From Deltaproteobacteria bacterium (GTDB lineage: Bacteria; Desulfobacterota; DSM-4660; Desulfatiglandales; HGW-15): a stretch of DNA of 17,354 nt. Both the position numbers and the translations under genes were made by a program. The stretch lies in the NCBI GenBank assembly GCA_019308985.1, contig JAFDHB010000066.1:1-17354 (forward strand), read 5' to 3'. Below the pieces are notes generated by a model. That model did no database searches and was not told the DNA's origin. It saw only the letters and a program-made list of their open reading frames with translations. Within the stretch, counting starts at the first letter, position 1. The number at the start of each line of letters is the position of its first letter. Below are positions 1-7,991 of this stretch, piece after piece.

Positions 1-160
1 TTTCAGGTTTCGATTTTCGGATTTCGAAATTGTTTTTCTCGAAACGCCTGAACGGGTATAACCTTTTCAATTCTCACCGGCATAGCCGGTGGATTAGTAC
101 CGATTTAACGGGGCAGGGATGAAGCGCAACGCAGAAATTGGGCTTTTTACGAAGCCATCA
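1..160. repeat. Composite palindromic repeat (MITE/REP-like), one end overlapping the phosphomannomutase stop codon
   Basis: This stretch holds nested inverted repeats and no gene. TTCAGG (2-7) pairs with CCTGAA (47-52) and GTTTCGA (7-13) with TCGAAAC (39-45). CACCGGC and GCCGGTG form a tight hairpin with an ATA loop near 78-94. Bases 141-160, read on the minus strand, give TGATGGCTTCGTAAAAAGCC, which matches 18 of 20 positions of the left end of the element at 7792-7811. The shared end indicates a dispersed repeat family. The left border is unknown because the window starts here. The family assignment is inferred from two copies only. Confidence 0.55.
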
Positions 161-1510
161 TACTTTGTTTTTCATTTTTTCAAGCGTCCCCTCCACCAGG
201 GAACGGATCTCTTGAAGGTGTGCCTCATCTTTGGCCTCAAACCTTAAGACCAGTATGGGGCCCGTATTGGAGGCACGCAAAAGGCCCCAACCGTCGGGAA
301 AGATCACCCTGACACCGTCAACGTCCACAATCTCATGATCCCTTCGCAACTCTTCCTTCACCATCTCAACGAGCTTGAATTTCTTGTCCTCCGGACAGTC
401 TATCCTGATCTCCGGGGTGCTGACGGTCTTGGGAAGATCCTCCAAGTAGGTGGAGAGGGGCTCGCTCCTCCTGGACACAATCTCAAGGAGCCTGCAAGCG
501 GCGTAGATGGCGTCATCATACCCGAAATACCGGTCGGCGAAGAACAGGTGTCCGCTCATTTCTCCTGCGAGTAAGGCCTTCTCTTCCCTTAGTTTCTTCT
601 TTATCAAGGAATGCCCTGTCTTCCACATGATGGGCTTTCCACTGTGGGCCTCAATATCATTATACATGTTCAGGGAACACTTGACCTCGCCGATAATCGT
701 GGCTCCCGGGTTATCTTTCAATATCTCCCTGGCAAATATCACCATCAACATGTCACCCCAGATAATCTGCCCCTTCTCGTCCACCACTCCTATTCGATCT
801 CCATCACCATCAAAGCCTATCCCAAGTTCCAGCCCCTCCTCTCGAACCTTTTCTATCAGGGCCGACATGTTTTTCAAGACCGTGGGATCCGGCTGGTGAT
901 TGGGGAAATTTCCATCCATCTCGAAGAACAGCTTTACGGGCTTACAGCCCAGCCTCTCCAAGATAGGACCCGCAGCTACTCCGGCCGTGCCATTGCCCGC
1001 ATCCGCAGCCAGTCTTACAGGGCGTGCCAATGAGATATTGTTGACGAGGAAATCCGCATATGGACTTATTATATCATAGGTCTCAAGGGTGCCTTTACCT
1101 TCCTTGAAGTCGCCCTTTTCCACCAGCTTCCTGAATTCCTGGATCTCCTGCCCATAAATCGTGTCATTGCCAAGACAAACCTTTAGGCCGTTGTATTCGG
1201 GAGGGTTGTGACTCGCGGTTATCATCAAGCCTCCGTCTGTGTTAAGGTGCCTGATCGCAAAGTAGAGAACAGGTGTAGGGCATATACCCGCGTCCACAAC
1301 ATGGATGCCCGATTTCAAAAGACCCTCGACAAGGGCGTCCCTGATGCTCGGGGAGCTCAATCTACAGTCCCTTCCTATCACCGCTCTTCTCCCGCGGTGC
1401 TCCTGAAGGTAAGTTCCGTAGGCATGCCCCATCCTTACCATGTCGCCCAAGTCAAAGTCTCGGTCCAGGACCCCCCTGATGTCGTATTCCCTGAAGATTT
1501 CGGCCTTCAC
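158..1510 (-). CDS. Phosphomannomutase/phosphoglucomutase (AlgC type)
   Basis: This is a 450-aa alpha-D-phosphohexomutase that interconverts mannose-6-P/mannose-1-P or glucose-6-P/glucose-1-P in the cytosol, feeding nucleotide-sugar and surface-polysaccharide synthesis. The four signature loops are visible: the phosphoserine loop TASHNP with Ser100, the metal loop DGDGDR (234-239), the sugar-binding GEMSGH (316-321) and the phosphate-binding RASNTGP near 414. Length is normal for the family (about 450-460). Translation starts at a GTG, supported by an AGGAGG 8 nt upstream. It lies 144 nt downstream of lon on the same strand, so read-through is possible, although no common function is obvious. 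The TGA stop falls inside the end of the palindromic repeat. Motifs alone cannot choose between mannose and glucose substrates. Confidence 0.93.
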   Translation of the reverse strand: MKAEIFREYDIRGVLDRDFDLGDMVRMGHAYGTYLQEHRGRRAVIGRDCRLSSPSIRDALVEGLLKSGIHVVDAGICPTPVLYFAIRHLNTDGGLMITASHNPPEYNGLKVCLGNDTIYGQEIQEFRKLVEKGDFKEGKGTLETYDIISPYADFLVNNISLARPVRLAADAGNGTAGVAAGPILERLGCKPVKLFFEMDGNFPNHQPDPTVLKNMSALIEKVREEGLELGIGFDGDGDRIGVVDEKGQIIWGDMLMVIFAREILKDNPGATIIGEVKCSLNMYNDIEAHSGKPIMWKTGHSLIKKKLREEKALLAGEMSGHLFFADRYFGYDDAIYAACRLLEIVSRRSEPLSTYLEDLPKTVSTPEIRIDCPEDKKFKLVEMVKEELRRDHEIVDVDGVRVIFPDGWGLLRASNTGPILVLRFEAKDEAHLQEIRSLVEGTLEKMKNKV

Positions 1511-1654
1511 CGCACTGTCCTCCTGCCCTTCAGCAACAAAATGCCAACATTTCCGAGACCTTCATATCACAGACCCCCTGTGTGGTTCAACACAAACCAA
1601 GATAGTAACGGAAACCAGAGTCTTGCTCCCCGCACCAAGCTACGATAAGGGGGT

Positions 1655-4087
1655 TTATGGTTTCATCACTTTCAACTTCTTCTTCTCAGCCGGCACTAAC
1701 GCTACATCCACTGCTTCTTCTATTCTGTCAATGAGAACAAATCTCATCTCGTTTCTCACCTCATCCGGGAGCTCCTCCAGGTCGCGCTCATTGCGCTTGG
1801 GTAATATGACCGTGGAAATCCCGGCACGGTGCGCTGCCAACACCTTCATCTTTATTCCGCCTACAGGCAAGACCCTGCCGCGAAGTGTTACTTCACCCGT
1901 CATGCCCACGTCGTTTCTGACAGGCCGGTTGCTAAACAAGCTGATAATCGCCATGACCATGGCAATACCGGCGGAAGGCCCGTCCTTTGGTATGGCACCG
2001 GCAGGCACATGCAGATGAACCTTGCTGTTTTCGAACTGCTCGGGATCGATACCAAACCGGCTTGCCTTTGAGTGAACATAGCTGAGGGCGATCTGGGCAC
2101 TCTCCCGCATCACGTCGCCCAGCTGGCCTGTCAGGGTGAGGTCACCCTTGCCTTTCATCCTGGTAGCCTCGATAAAGAGTATGTCACCGCCCACTGCCGT
2201 CACTGCAAGCCCTGTCGCAATACCTGGTATATCAAAGGTCTCAGAAGAATCGTATTCGAATTTCTCTTTCTTGAGATACTCCGCCACGATTTCCGGGGTG
2301 ACTTCGATCTTCTTGAGTTCTCCCTCCGCAATCCTAACTGCGAATTTTCTACAGATGGACCCGATCTCCCTTTCAAGGTTCCGTACGCCTGCTTCCCGGG
2401 TATAGTTACGGATAATCTTGCGAATCGCATCTTCCCGAAAGCTGACCTCGTCCTCCTTCAGGCCGTTTACCTTGATCTGGCGCGGCACAAGATAATGCTG
2501 GGCGATTTTGATCTTCTCGTGTTCCGTGTAGCCATCAAGCTGAATGATCTCCATCCTGTCCCTCAATGGAGCCGGTATGGTCTCAACCTGGTTCGCAGTG
2601 GTTATGAACATCACGTCGCTCAAGTCGAAATCCACGTCCAGATAGTGATCGCGGAAGGCATGGTTCTGAGCGGGGTCCAGGACTTCGAGTAATGCACTGC
2701 TTGGGTCCCCCCTCCAGTCGTTGCCTACCTTGTCGATCTCGTCCAGCATGAATACCGGGTTGCGCGTACCCACCCTCTTAATCGCCTGGATGATTCTTCC
2801 GGGCATGGCCCCGATATAAGTCCTTCTATGACCCCTGATCTCAGCCTCGTCACGAATTCCGCCCAGGCTCATCCGCGTGAACTTACGCCCAAGGGCCCTT
2901 GCTATGCTCTCACCCAGGCTCGTCTTTCCAACACCAGGGGGTCCGGCAAAGCAGAGGATGGCTCCCATGGTCTCACCCGAGGCCCTCTTGAGGGAGGTTT
3001 CCTTTTGCACGCCTCGGTCATTTACCAGTTTTCTCACTGCCAGATACTCGATGATCCGGTCCTTTACGTCCTGGAGATCATAATGATCCTCGTTCAAGAC
3101 GGTCCTGGCATGGTTTATGTCCAGCTGATCTTCGCTCAGGACATTCCACGGCAGGTCTGATAACCAATCCAAGTATGTCTTTATCAGGGAATACTCGGCT
3201 GACTGAGGAGACATCCCTTTGAGCCGCTTGAGTTCACGTTTGGCCTCCTTTTCCGCCTCCTCAGGAAGATCGGCCTCCTCTATCCGTTTCTCGTACTCCT
3301 GTGCCTCTGACTCCCCCTCGTCCGCCTCTCCCAATTCCTTCTGTATGGCCTTTAATTGCTGTCGGAGGTAGTACTCCCTGTGTGCCTTGTCCATCTTTTC
3401 CATTGCTTCTGATTGGATCTTCTTGCCCAGGGTGAGAAGTTCCTTCTCCTTGGTGAGATGAGATATCAGGGCGCGGAACTTGTCTTTCAGGTTATCCATC
3501 TCCAGGATCTTTTGTGCCTCGGCTATGTCCAGCCGGGAGTTCGACGCAACAAGGCAGATCAGATAACGGGGATCATCTACCCTTCTCAAGAATTCGTTGA
3601 CTTCATCAGGGAGATTCGGCATCAGGGCGATCACTTCCCTTGCCAGTTCCAACAAGCTGTGCTTGAGGGCGTCCAGCTCCAGATCCTTCACAATGACGTC
3701 AGGACAAAGCGTGATCTTGGCCCTCAGATAGGAATCCGTATCTAACCACTTCTCTACCCTAAAACGTTCCAGTCCTTGAACAAGGACCTGGATACTGTTT
3801 TCTGATGACGTCATTACCGGCCTGAGAATCTTCGCGACCGTACCGGTCTCATAGACCTCTCCGGGTTGGGGCTCATTGATGGAGGGATCCTTCATGGCGA
3901 CGAGGCCTATGGGTATGTCTGCCTGCAAGGCCTCCTCGACCAGTTTTATGGATCTGGCAACTCCTATGGCCAGCGGAATGACGGCAAAGGGGTAGGCCAC
4001 GGTGTTTCTCAGCGGAAGTATCGGCAGTTCTTCCGGTATGTTCTCAAGGTGTTTCTCGATTTCATCAGTCTTGAATAGGTGCAACAT
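1655..4087 (-). CDS. lon: ATP-dependent Lon protease (endopeptidase La)
   Basis: Lon is a cytosolic hexameric AAA+ serine protease that degrades misfolded and regulatory proteins. Numbered from the upstream ATG at 4093, the order is: an N-terminal LON substrate domain (about 22-215, starting at ELPILPLRN), a coiled-coil linker (about 220-300), an AAA+ module with Walker A GPPGVGKT (384-391) and Walker B FMLDEID (448-454), then the protease domain with catalytic Ser707 in PKDGPSAG and Lys750 in GGIKMK. The 43-residue spacing equals the E. coli Ser679/Lys722 dyad. Two ATGs are possible. GGAGG lies only 2 nt from the ATG at 4093 but 8 nt from the one at 4087, so I prefer 4087 (810 aa). The gene is divergent from dnaK across a 350-nt control region, which fits a heat-shock role. 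It is full length and intact. Confidence 0.97.
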   Translation of the reverse strand: MLHLFKTDEIEKHLENIPEELPILPLRNTVAYPFAVIPLAIGVARSIKLVEEALQADIPIGLVAMKDPSINEPQPGEVYETGTVAKILRPVMTSSENSIQVLVQGLERFRVEKWLDTDSYLRAKITLCPDVIVKDLELDALKHSLLELAREVIALMPNLPDEVNEFLRRVDDPRYLICLVASNSRLDIAEAQKILEMDNLKDKFRALISHLTKEKELLTLGKKIQSEAMEKMDKAHREYYLRQQLKAIQKELGEADEGESEAQEYEKRIEEADLPEEAEKEAKRELKRLKGMSPQSAEYSLIKTYLDWLSDLPWNVLSEDQLDINHARTVLNEDHYDLQDVKDRIIEYLAVRKLVNDRGVQKETSLKRASGETMGAILCFAGPPGVGKTSLGESIARALGRKFTRMSLGGIRDEAEIRGHRRTYIGAMPGRIIQAIKRVGTRNPVFMLDEIDKVGNDWRGDPSSALLEVLDPAQNHAFRDHYLDVDFDLSDVMFITTANQVETIPAPLRDRMEIIQLDGYTEHEKIKIAQHYLVPRQIKVNGLKEDEVSFREDAIRKIIRNYTREAGVRNLEREIGSICRKFAVRIAEGELKKIEVTPEIVAEYLKKEKFEYDSSETFDIPGIATGLAVTAVGGDILFIEATRMKGKGDLTLTGQLGDVMRESAQIALSYVHSKASRFGIDPEQFENSKVHLHVPAGAIPKDGPSAGIAMVMAIISLFSNRPVRNDVGMTGEVTLRGRVLPVGGIKMKVLAAHRAGISTVILPKRNERDLEELPDEVRNEMRFVLIDRIEEAVDVALVPAEKKKLKVMKP

Positions 4088-4284
4088 ATTCATTTCCTCC
4101 CTTTTTTCTCTGATATGTCGGGACTTCAGCGATGGGATGTTCGAGTATCCAGCATGAAGGAGTCGGGCTCATTCCACGTTTATCGAGTTTTCTTTATTGC
4201 GTAAATTAACCACCTTTTTGCCGGTTTCAACCTGGACCTAAGGGTTTTGGGTGGCTGGACATTTCGTAAGGTTCTTAATTTCCT

Positions 4285-4300
4285 TGTCAAAAACTTGACA
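4285..4300. promoter_or_regulatory. Palindrome TGTCAA-AAAC-TTGACA with two opposed -35-like boxes
   Basis: A perfect 6-bp inverted repeat with a 4-base centre lies between lon and dnaK. Each arm reads as a consensus -35 hexamer TTGACA, the right arm towards dnaK and the left arm towards lon. It could be a shared operator or simply back-to-back -35 elements. The lon-directed -10 (TACGAA, 16 nt away) is poor. Confidence 0.4.
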
Positions 4301-4322
4301 TCAATCAAATCGTAATTATTAA
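4295..4322 (+). promoter_or_regulatory. Probable sigma-70-type promoter of dnaK
   Basis: TTGACA (4295-4300) is followed after 16 nt by TATTAA (4317-4322). Transcription would start near 4329 and give a leader of about 110 nt ahead of dnaK. The -35 is perfect and the -10 is moderate. Confidence 0.5.
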
Positions 4323-4437
4323 AGTTTCAGCAAATTGAGCATTCTCTAGTTCATGCCTTTCCAAAGATTGTATAAAGAATTCACGCAAGATTCTCCGGCA
4401 AAGGAATTTTGATTTGAATACAAGGGAGGTGACTAAT

Positions 4438-6336
4438 ATGGCGAAAGCCGTTGGTATAGATTTGGGTACTACGAATTCGGTGGTAGCCGTCTACGAGGGA
4501 GGAAAGGCCACTGTTATTCTCAACTCCGAAGGATCGCGTACCACCCCTTCCGTGGTAGCGTACACTGAAGATGGTCAGCGTCTGGTAGGGCAGGTTGCAA
4601 GGCGACAGGCCGTCCTAAATCCGGAAGCCACGCTCTATTCGGTCAAGAGGTTTATCGGCCGAAAATGGGGCGAGGTGGATGAGGAGGCCAAGATCGTTTC
4701 CTACAAGGTGGTCAAAGGCCCCAACGATGCGGTAAGGTTTGATGTGAGGGGTAAGCTGATCGCGCCTGAGGAAGTCTCGGCCCAAGTCTTGAGGAAATTG
4801 GTCGAAGACGCATCGAAATACCTCGGTGAGAGGGTCAAGGAGGCGGTAATCACCGTACCCGCCTATTTCAATGATGCCCAGCGCCAGGCGACAAAGGCCG
4901 CAGGAGAGATTGCCGGGCTCAAGGTCCTGCGTATTATCAATGAGCCTACCGCCGCGGCCCTGGCCTATGGCCTGGAAAAAAAGAAAAACGAAACCATAAT
5001 GGTCTTTGACCTGGGCGGAGGGACCTTCGACGTGTCCATCCTGGACGTCGGAGACGGTGTCTGCGAAGTTCGAGCCACCTCAGGCGATACCCACCTTGGG
5101 GGCGACGATTTTGACAAGCGACTGGTGGATTATGTTGCAGATGAATTCAAGAAAGAGACCGGCATAGACCTCAGGAAAGATCGCCAGGCCTTACAGAGGC
5201 TGTACGAGGCCTGCGAGAAGGCTAAATGCGAACTTTCCAGCACCACGGAGACCGAGATCAATCTGCCCTTTATCACCGCGGACTCAACCGGCCCTAAACA
5301 CCTTATTCAAAAGATCACGAGGGCCAAGTTGGAGGACCTCATACATGACCTTGTAATGAGGTGTACGAAACCGGTGGAGCAGGCCCTTGCAGACGCCAAG
5401 CTAACAGCGAGTGATATCGACGAACTCATCCTTGTAGGCGGTTCGACAAGGGTGCCCGCCGTCCAAGAGCTGGTGAAGAAGCTTACGGGCGGCAAGCAGC
5501 CCAACATGAGCGTAAATCCTGATGAGGTCGTTGCCATTGGCGCGGCTATCCAGGCGGCCGTGCTCCAGGGAGAGGTGGAGGATGTCGTCCTCTTGGATGT
5601 CACTCCCCTGTCCCTGGGAGTGGAAACCCTCGGCGGCGTCATGACAAAGCTCATTGAACGGAATACAACCATACCCTGCAGACGGGAAGAGATATTTTCC
5701 ACTGCAGAGGACAACCAGACAGCCGTTGACATCGTGGTTCTCCAGGGGGAGAGGGAGATGGCACGAAATAACAGGGTCCTGGGACGGTTCCGACTTGAAG
5801 GTATCCCGCCTGTGCCGCGGGGAGTACCGCAGATCAAGGTGGCTTTTGATATCGACGCAAACGGGATCCTAACTGTCACGGCCAAGGACATGGCCACCGG
5901 GAAGGAACAGACAGTGACCATAACCGAATCCACCAATCTCGACAAGAGCGAAGTAGAGAGGATGGTTCGGGAAGCAGAGCAGCATGCGGAAGAGGACAAG
6001 AAGCGCAGAGAAACCGTGGAGGCCAGATACCAGGTGGACAGCCTGGCCTATGAGCTCGAACGATCCCTTAAGGAGCATGGGGACGGAATTCCTCTGAACG
6101 AAAAGACACGGTGCGATCAGCTTGTCGAAGAAGCTCGAAATGCGGTCAAGGATGAAAGTGTTACAAAGGAGAGGTACCAGCAGATAGCAAGTGACCTTCA
6201 GCAGGCCTTACACATGATAGCCTCATCCATATACCAGCAGCCTGGCGCCTCGGCCGGACAGGAAGGCCCAGGCCGGGCAGAACCTGGAACCGGACGGGAT
6301 GAGGACGTGATCGATGCAGAATTCACGGAGCATTAA
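4438..6336 (+). CDS. dnaK: Chaperone protein DnaK (Hsp70)
   Basis: This ATP-driven cytosolic Hsp70 binds and releases unfolded clients. The N-terminal nucleotide-binding domain shows GIDLGTTNS (6-14), the phosphate-2 motif [11 protein letters not shown] and the adenosine motif GGSTRVP. It is followed by the interdomain linker [13 protein letters not shown], the beta-sandwich substrate domain and a helical lid. The C-terminus, [11 protein letters not shown], resembles the conserved EEVVDAEF-type tail. The reading frame is open up to a TTG at 4414, but a strong GGGAGGTG ends 7 nt before the ATG at 4438 and would lie inside the longer form, so 4438 is the start (632 aa, usual length). It heads a block with cbpA and cbpM. 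GrpE and a zinc-finger DnaJ are absent nearby, so this may be a specialised or second DnaK copy rather than the housekeeping one. Confidence 0.97.
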   Translation: MAKAVGIDLGTTNSVVAVYEGGKATVILNSEGSRTTPSVVAYTEDGQRLVGQVARRQAVLNPEATLYSVKRFIGRKWGEVDEEAKIVSYKVVKGPNDAVRFDVRGKLIAPEEVSAQVLRKLVEDASKYLGERVKEAVITVPAYFNDAQRQATKAAGEIAGLKVLRIINEPTAAALAYGLEKKKNETIMVFDLGGGTFDVSILDVGDGVCEVRATSGDTHLGGDDFDKRLVDYVADEFKKETGIDLRKDRQALQRLYEACEKAKCELSSTTETEINLPFITADSTGPKHLIQKITRAKLEDLIHDLVMRCTKPVEQALADAKLTASDIDELILVGGSTRVPAVQELVKKLTGGKQPNMSVNPDEVVAIGAAIQAAVLQGEVEDVVLLDVTPLSLGVETLGGVMTKLIERNTTIPCRREEIFSTAEDNQTAVDIVVLQGEREMARNNRVLGRFRLEGIPPVPRGVPQIKVAFDIDANGILTVTAKDMATGKEQTVTITESTNLDKSEVERMVREAEQHAEEDKKRRETVEARYQVDSLAYELERSLKEHGDGIPLNEKTRCDQLVEEARNAVKDESVTKERYQQIASDLQQALHMIASSIYQQPGASAGQEGPGRAEPGTGRDEDVIDAEFTEH

Positions 6337-6363
6337 CCATCAGAAGGATACCATCAGGGTGCC

Positions 6364-7353
6364 ATGGCTATCAAGTACAGAGACTATTATGAAATCCTGG
6401 GGGTCCCCCGCAATGCGACCCAGGACGAAATCCAGCGAAGTTACCGGAAGCTGGCCAGGAAATACCATCCGGACATCAACAAGGAGCCTGGCGCCGAGGA
6501 GAAGTTCAAGGAGATCAACGAGGCCTACGAGGCCCTGAAGGATCCTGAGAAGCGCAAGAAATATGATCAACTGGGGGCCGATTGGAAGGACGGCCAGGAG
6601 TTCAGGCCTCCACCTGGATGGGATATCCACTTCGACTTTGGCCAGGGACCGGGAACCAGGCAGAGGACTTACTACTGGAGCTCAGGAGTCGGAGGTTTCA
6701 GCGACTTCTTTGAGGCCCTTTTCGGTGGGGGTCCCTTCGGCGAGGGGTTCCGGAGCGCCCGGGGGCGTGAGCCCTTTGTAAGATTCCAGCAAGGAGAAGA
6801 CCAGGAAGCGGTGCTTCGCATATCCCTGGAAGAGGCTTACAGGGGGGGAACAAAGGCCATTACCCTTCAATCCCAAAGGCTGGGCCCTGACGGCCGGATT
6901 ACTACGGAGCAGAAACGATACGAGGTAAAGATTCCCCCCGGAGTTATCCGCGGACAGAAGATACGGCTCGCAGGCCAGGGAGGAGAAGGGATTGGAGGAG
7001 GTCCCAGAGGCGATCTCTATCTCAAGGTTGAGATCGATGCTCATCCAAGGTTCCGGCTGGAAGACAGGGACCTTTACATGGATCTCCCTGTAACACCATG
7101 GGAGGCGGCCCTGGGGGCCAAAGTGAGGGTAAAGACCCTGGGAGAAGAAGTCACCATCACAATACCACCGGGCACCCAGAGCGGTCAAAAGCTCAGGCTC
7201 AAGGGCAAGGGAATGCCTAACCCGAGGGGTGCAAACGGCGACCTGTACACGGTGGTGCAGATCAAGGTCCCGAAGCGGATCTCCCAAAGGGAGAAGGAAA
7301 TGTTTCAGGAATTGGCCAGGATATCTTCCTTCAATCCGAGGGGCGGCTCTTGA
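6364..7353 (+). CDS. cbpA: CbpA-type J-domain co-chaperone (DnaJ class without zinc finger)
   Basis: This co-chaperone stimulates DnaK ATP hydrolysis and delivers clients. An N-terminal J domain (about 6-70) carries the essential HPD at 35-37. A Gly/Phe-rich linker (about 90-135: [19 protein letters not shown]) follows, then two beta-barrel client-binding domains (about 140-325) with [17 protein letters not shown] and [17 protein letters not shown]. The four CxxCxGxG zinc motifs of true DnaJ are missing, which places it in the CbpA/DnaJ class B group; 329 aa is slightly above E. coli CbpA. It begins 27 nt after dnaK and is followed 39 nt later by the cbpM-like modulator, so the three genes probably form one transcription unit. 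The ribosome binding site is weak, which would fit translation linked to dnaK. Confidence 0.93.
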   Translation: MAIKYRDYYEILGVPRNATQDEIQRSYRKLARKYHPDINKEPGAEEKFKEINEAYEALKDPEKRKKYDQLGADWKDGQEFRPPPGWDIHFDFGQGPGTRQRTYYWSSGVGGFSDFFEALFGGGPFGEGFRSARGREPFVRFQQGEDQEAVLRISLEEAYRGGTKAITLQSQRLGPDGRITTEQKRYEVKIPPGVIRGQKIRLAGQGGEGIGGGPRGDLYLKVEIDAHPRFRLEDRDLYMDLPVTPWEAALGAKVRVKTLGEEVTITIPPGTQSGQKLRLKGKGMPNPRGANGDLYTVVQIKVPKRISQREKEMFQELARISSFNPRGGS

Positions 7354-7392
7354 TCGTCGCGTGATCTCTTTTGCGCAGGTGGAGTACTACCC

Positions 7393-7734
7393 ATGGAGCG
7401 AAAAAAATACTTTCTTGTTCGAATGGATACCATAGCCGGCTGGTCCGCATGTCTGAGGGCAAGAGATATGGCCGCCCTGTGCGGTATACACCCGGAGCTG
7501 ATTCATCGATTCGTGCGCCTGGGACTCCTGGACCCCATCGGCCGTGACAGTGCCAGGGGAGACTGGCTGTTTTCCAGGGAGGCCGTATCCATCGTGAAAA
7601 AGATCTTGAGACTTCGCAATGAGCTGGGGATCAATTACGCCGGAATAGGGGTTGTCTTGGAGTTGCTGGAAAGGATCGAATATCTCGAAGGCAGAATTCG
7701 CGAACTGGAAAGCATGCTTACCGTGGAGACCTGA
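7393..7734 (+). CDS. cbpM: CbpM-like chaperone modulator / MerR-family helix-turn-helix protein
   Basis: This 113-aa protein has a MerR-type winged-helix segment (about 22-75: LRARDMAALCGIHPELIHRF, then a wing ending in WLFSREAV) and a C-terminal helix (about 85-110: LELLERIEYLEGRIRELESM) likely to form a coiled coil. CbpM of E. coli is a MerR-like protein that binds the J domain of CbpA and blocks its activation of DnaK. Position directly after cbpA on the same strand supports that role here. The alternative is a DNA-binding regulator of the operon (HspR-like), since HspR also belongs to the MerR fold and sits in dnaK operons. The sequence does not settle this. AGGTGGAG lies about 8 nt ahead of the ATG. 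Confidence 0.82.
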   Translation: MERKKYFLVRMDTIAGWSACLRARDMAALCGIHPELIHRFVRLGLLDPIGRDSARGDWLFSREAVSIVKKILRLRNELGINYAGIGVVLELLERIEYLEGRIRELESMLTVET

Positions 7735-7791
7735 TGACTCTGTTGAAAACTCAACTTCCTGCTCTTTGCGAGATCATCGAACTCCAAGTAT

Positions 7792-7947
7792 TGATGGCTT
7801 CGCAAAAAGTCTGAAGTGCTAATTTCTCTCATTCCTGCCCCGCATCTTAAGTGCGGGATAAACTCCAGCAGGAATCCGGTAATTTCAAAGGCTTCTGGAT
7901 GCCGGATCAAGTCCGGCATGACGGTTCTGGGACTTTTTGCGAAATCA
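7792..7947. repeat. MITE-like element with 13-bp terminal inverted repeats and nested hairpins
   Basis: TTCGCAAAAAGTC (7799-7811) is repeated exactly in inverted form as GACTTTTTGCGAA (7931-7943), enclosing about 145 bp with no ORF. Inside are ATTCCTGC/GCAGGAAT (7831-7838, 7868-7875) enclosing CCCGCA/TGCGGG (7839-7844, 7852-7857), and ATGCCGGA/TCCGGCAT (7899-7906, 7912-7919, loop TCAAG). The left end extends outward to TGATGG and matches the repeat end at 141-160. It fills the cbpM-clpB gap and would form strong RNA hairpins in any read-through transcript, so it may attenuate or punctuate the operon. No transposase is present. Any mobility would be in trans. Confidence 0.7.
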
Positions 7948-7991
7948 CAAGAATTGGAAAGAAATGACTAATCCCGTGAGGAGGTAAGAAC

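Larger units (their letters stand above)
4088..4437. promoter_or_regulatory. Divergent lon/dnaK control region
   Basis: This gene-free 350-nt stretch separates two divergently transcribed stress genes, so promoters for both must lie here or be supplied by read-through. It contains the palindrome at 4285-4300, a dnaK-directed -35/-10 pair (4295-4322), and an extra TATAAA at 4371-4376 without a convincing -35. I see no CIRCE element (TTAGCACTC-N9-GAGTGCTAA) and no clear sigma-32 -10 box (CCCCATNT). The mode of heat-shock control therefore cannot be read directly. A TTGAAA on the minus strand, about 15 nt ahead of a TTAATT, is a weak alternative lon promoter. Confidence 0.6.

Noticed and set aside
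1532..1546. Sigma-54-like TGGCAT...TTGC on the minus strand before the phosphomannomutase gene
   Set aside because: The GG-to-GC distance is 11 nt rather than 12, and the resulting start site would fall at the ribosome binding site.
4414..4437. TTG start adding eight residues to DnaK
   Set aside because: The extra codons are the Shine-Dalgarno region of the ATG at 4438.
5307..5999. 230-codon open frame on the minus strand
   Set aside because: It lies antisense within dnaK, is rich in Ser/Thr in a way typical of antisense frames, and has no family signature.
7742..7755. GTTGA-AAAC-TCAAC hairpin after cbpM as a terminator
   Set aside because: The stem has only 5 bp and there is no U-run; it is too weak to call.
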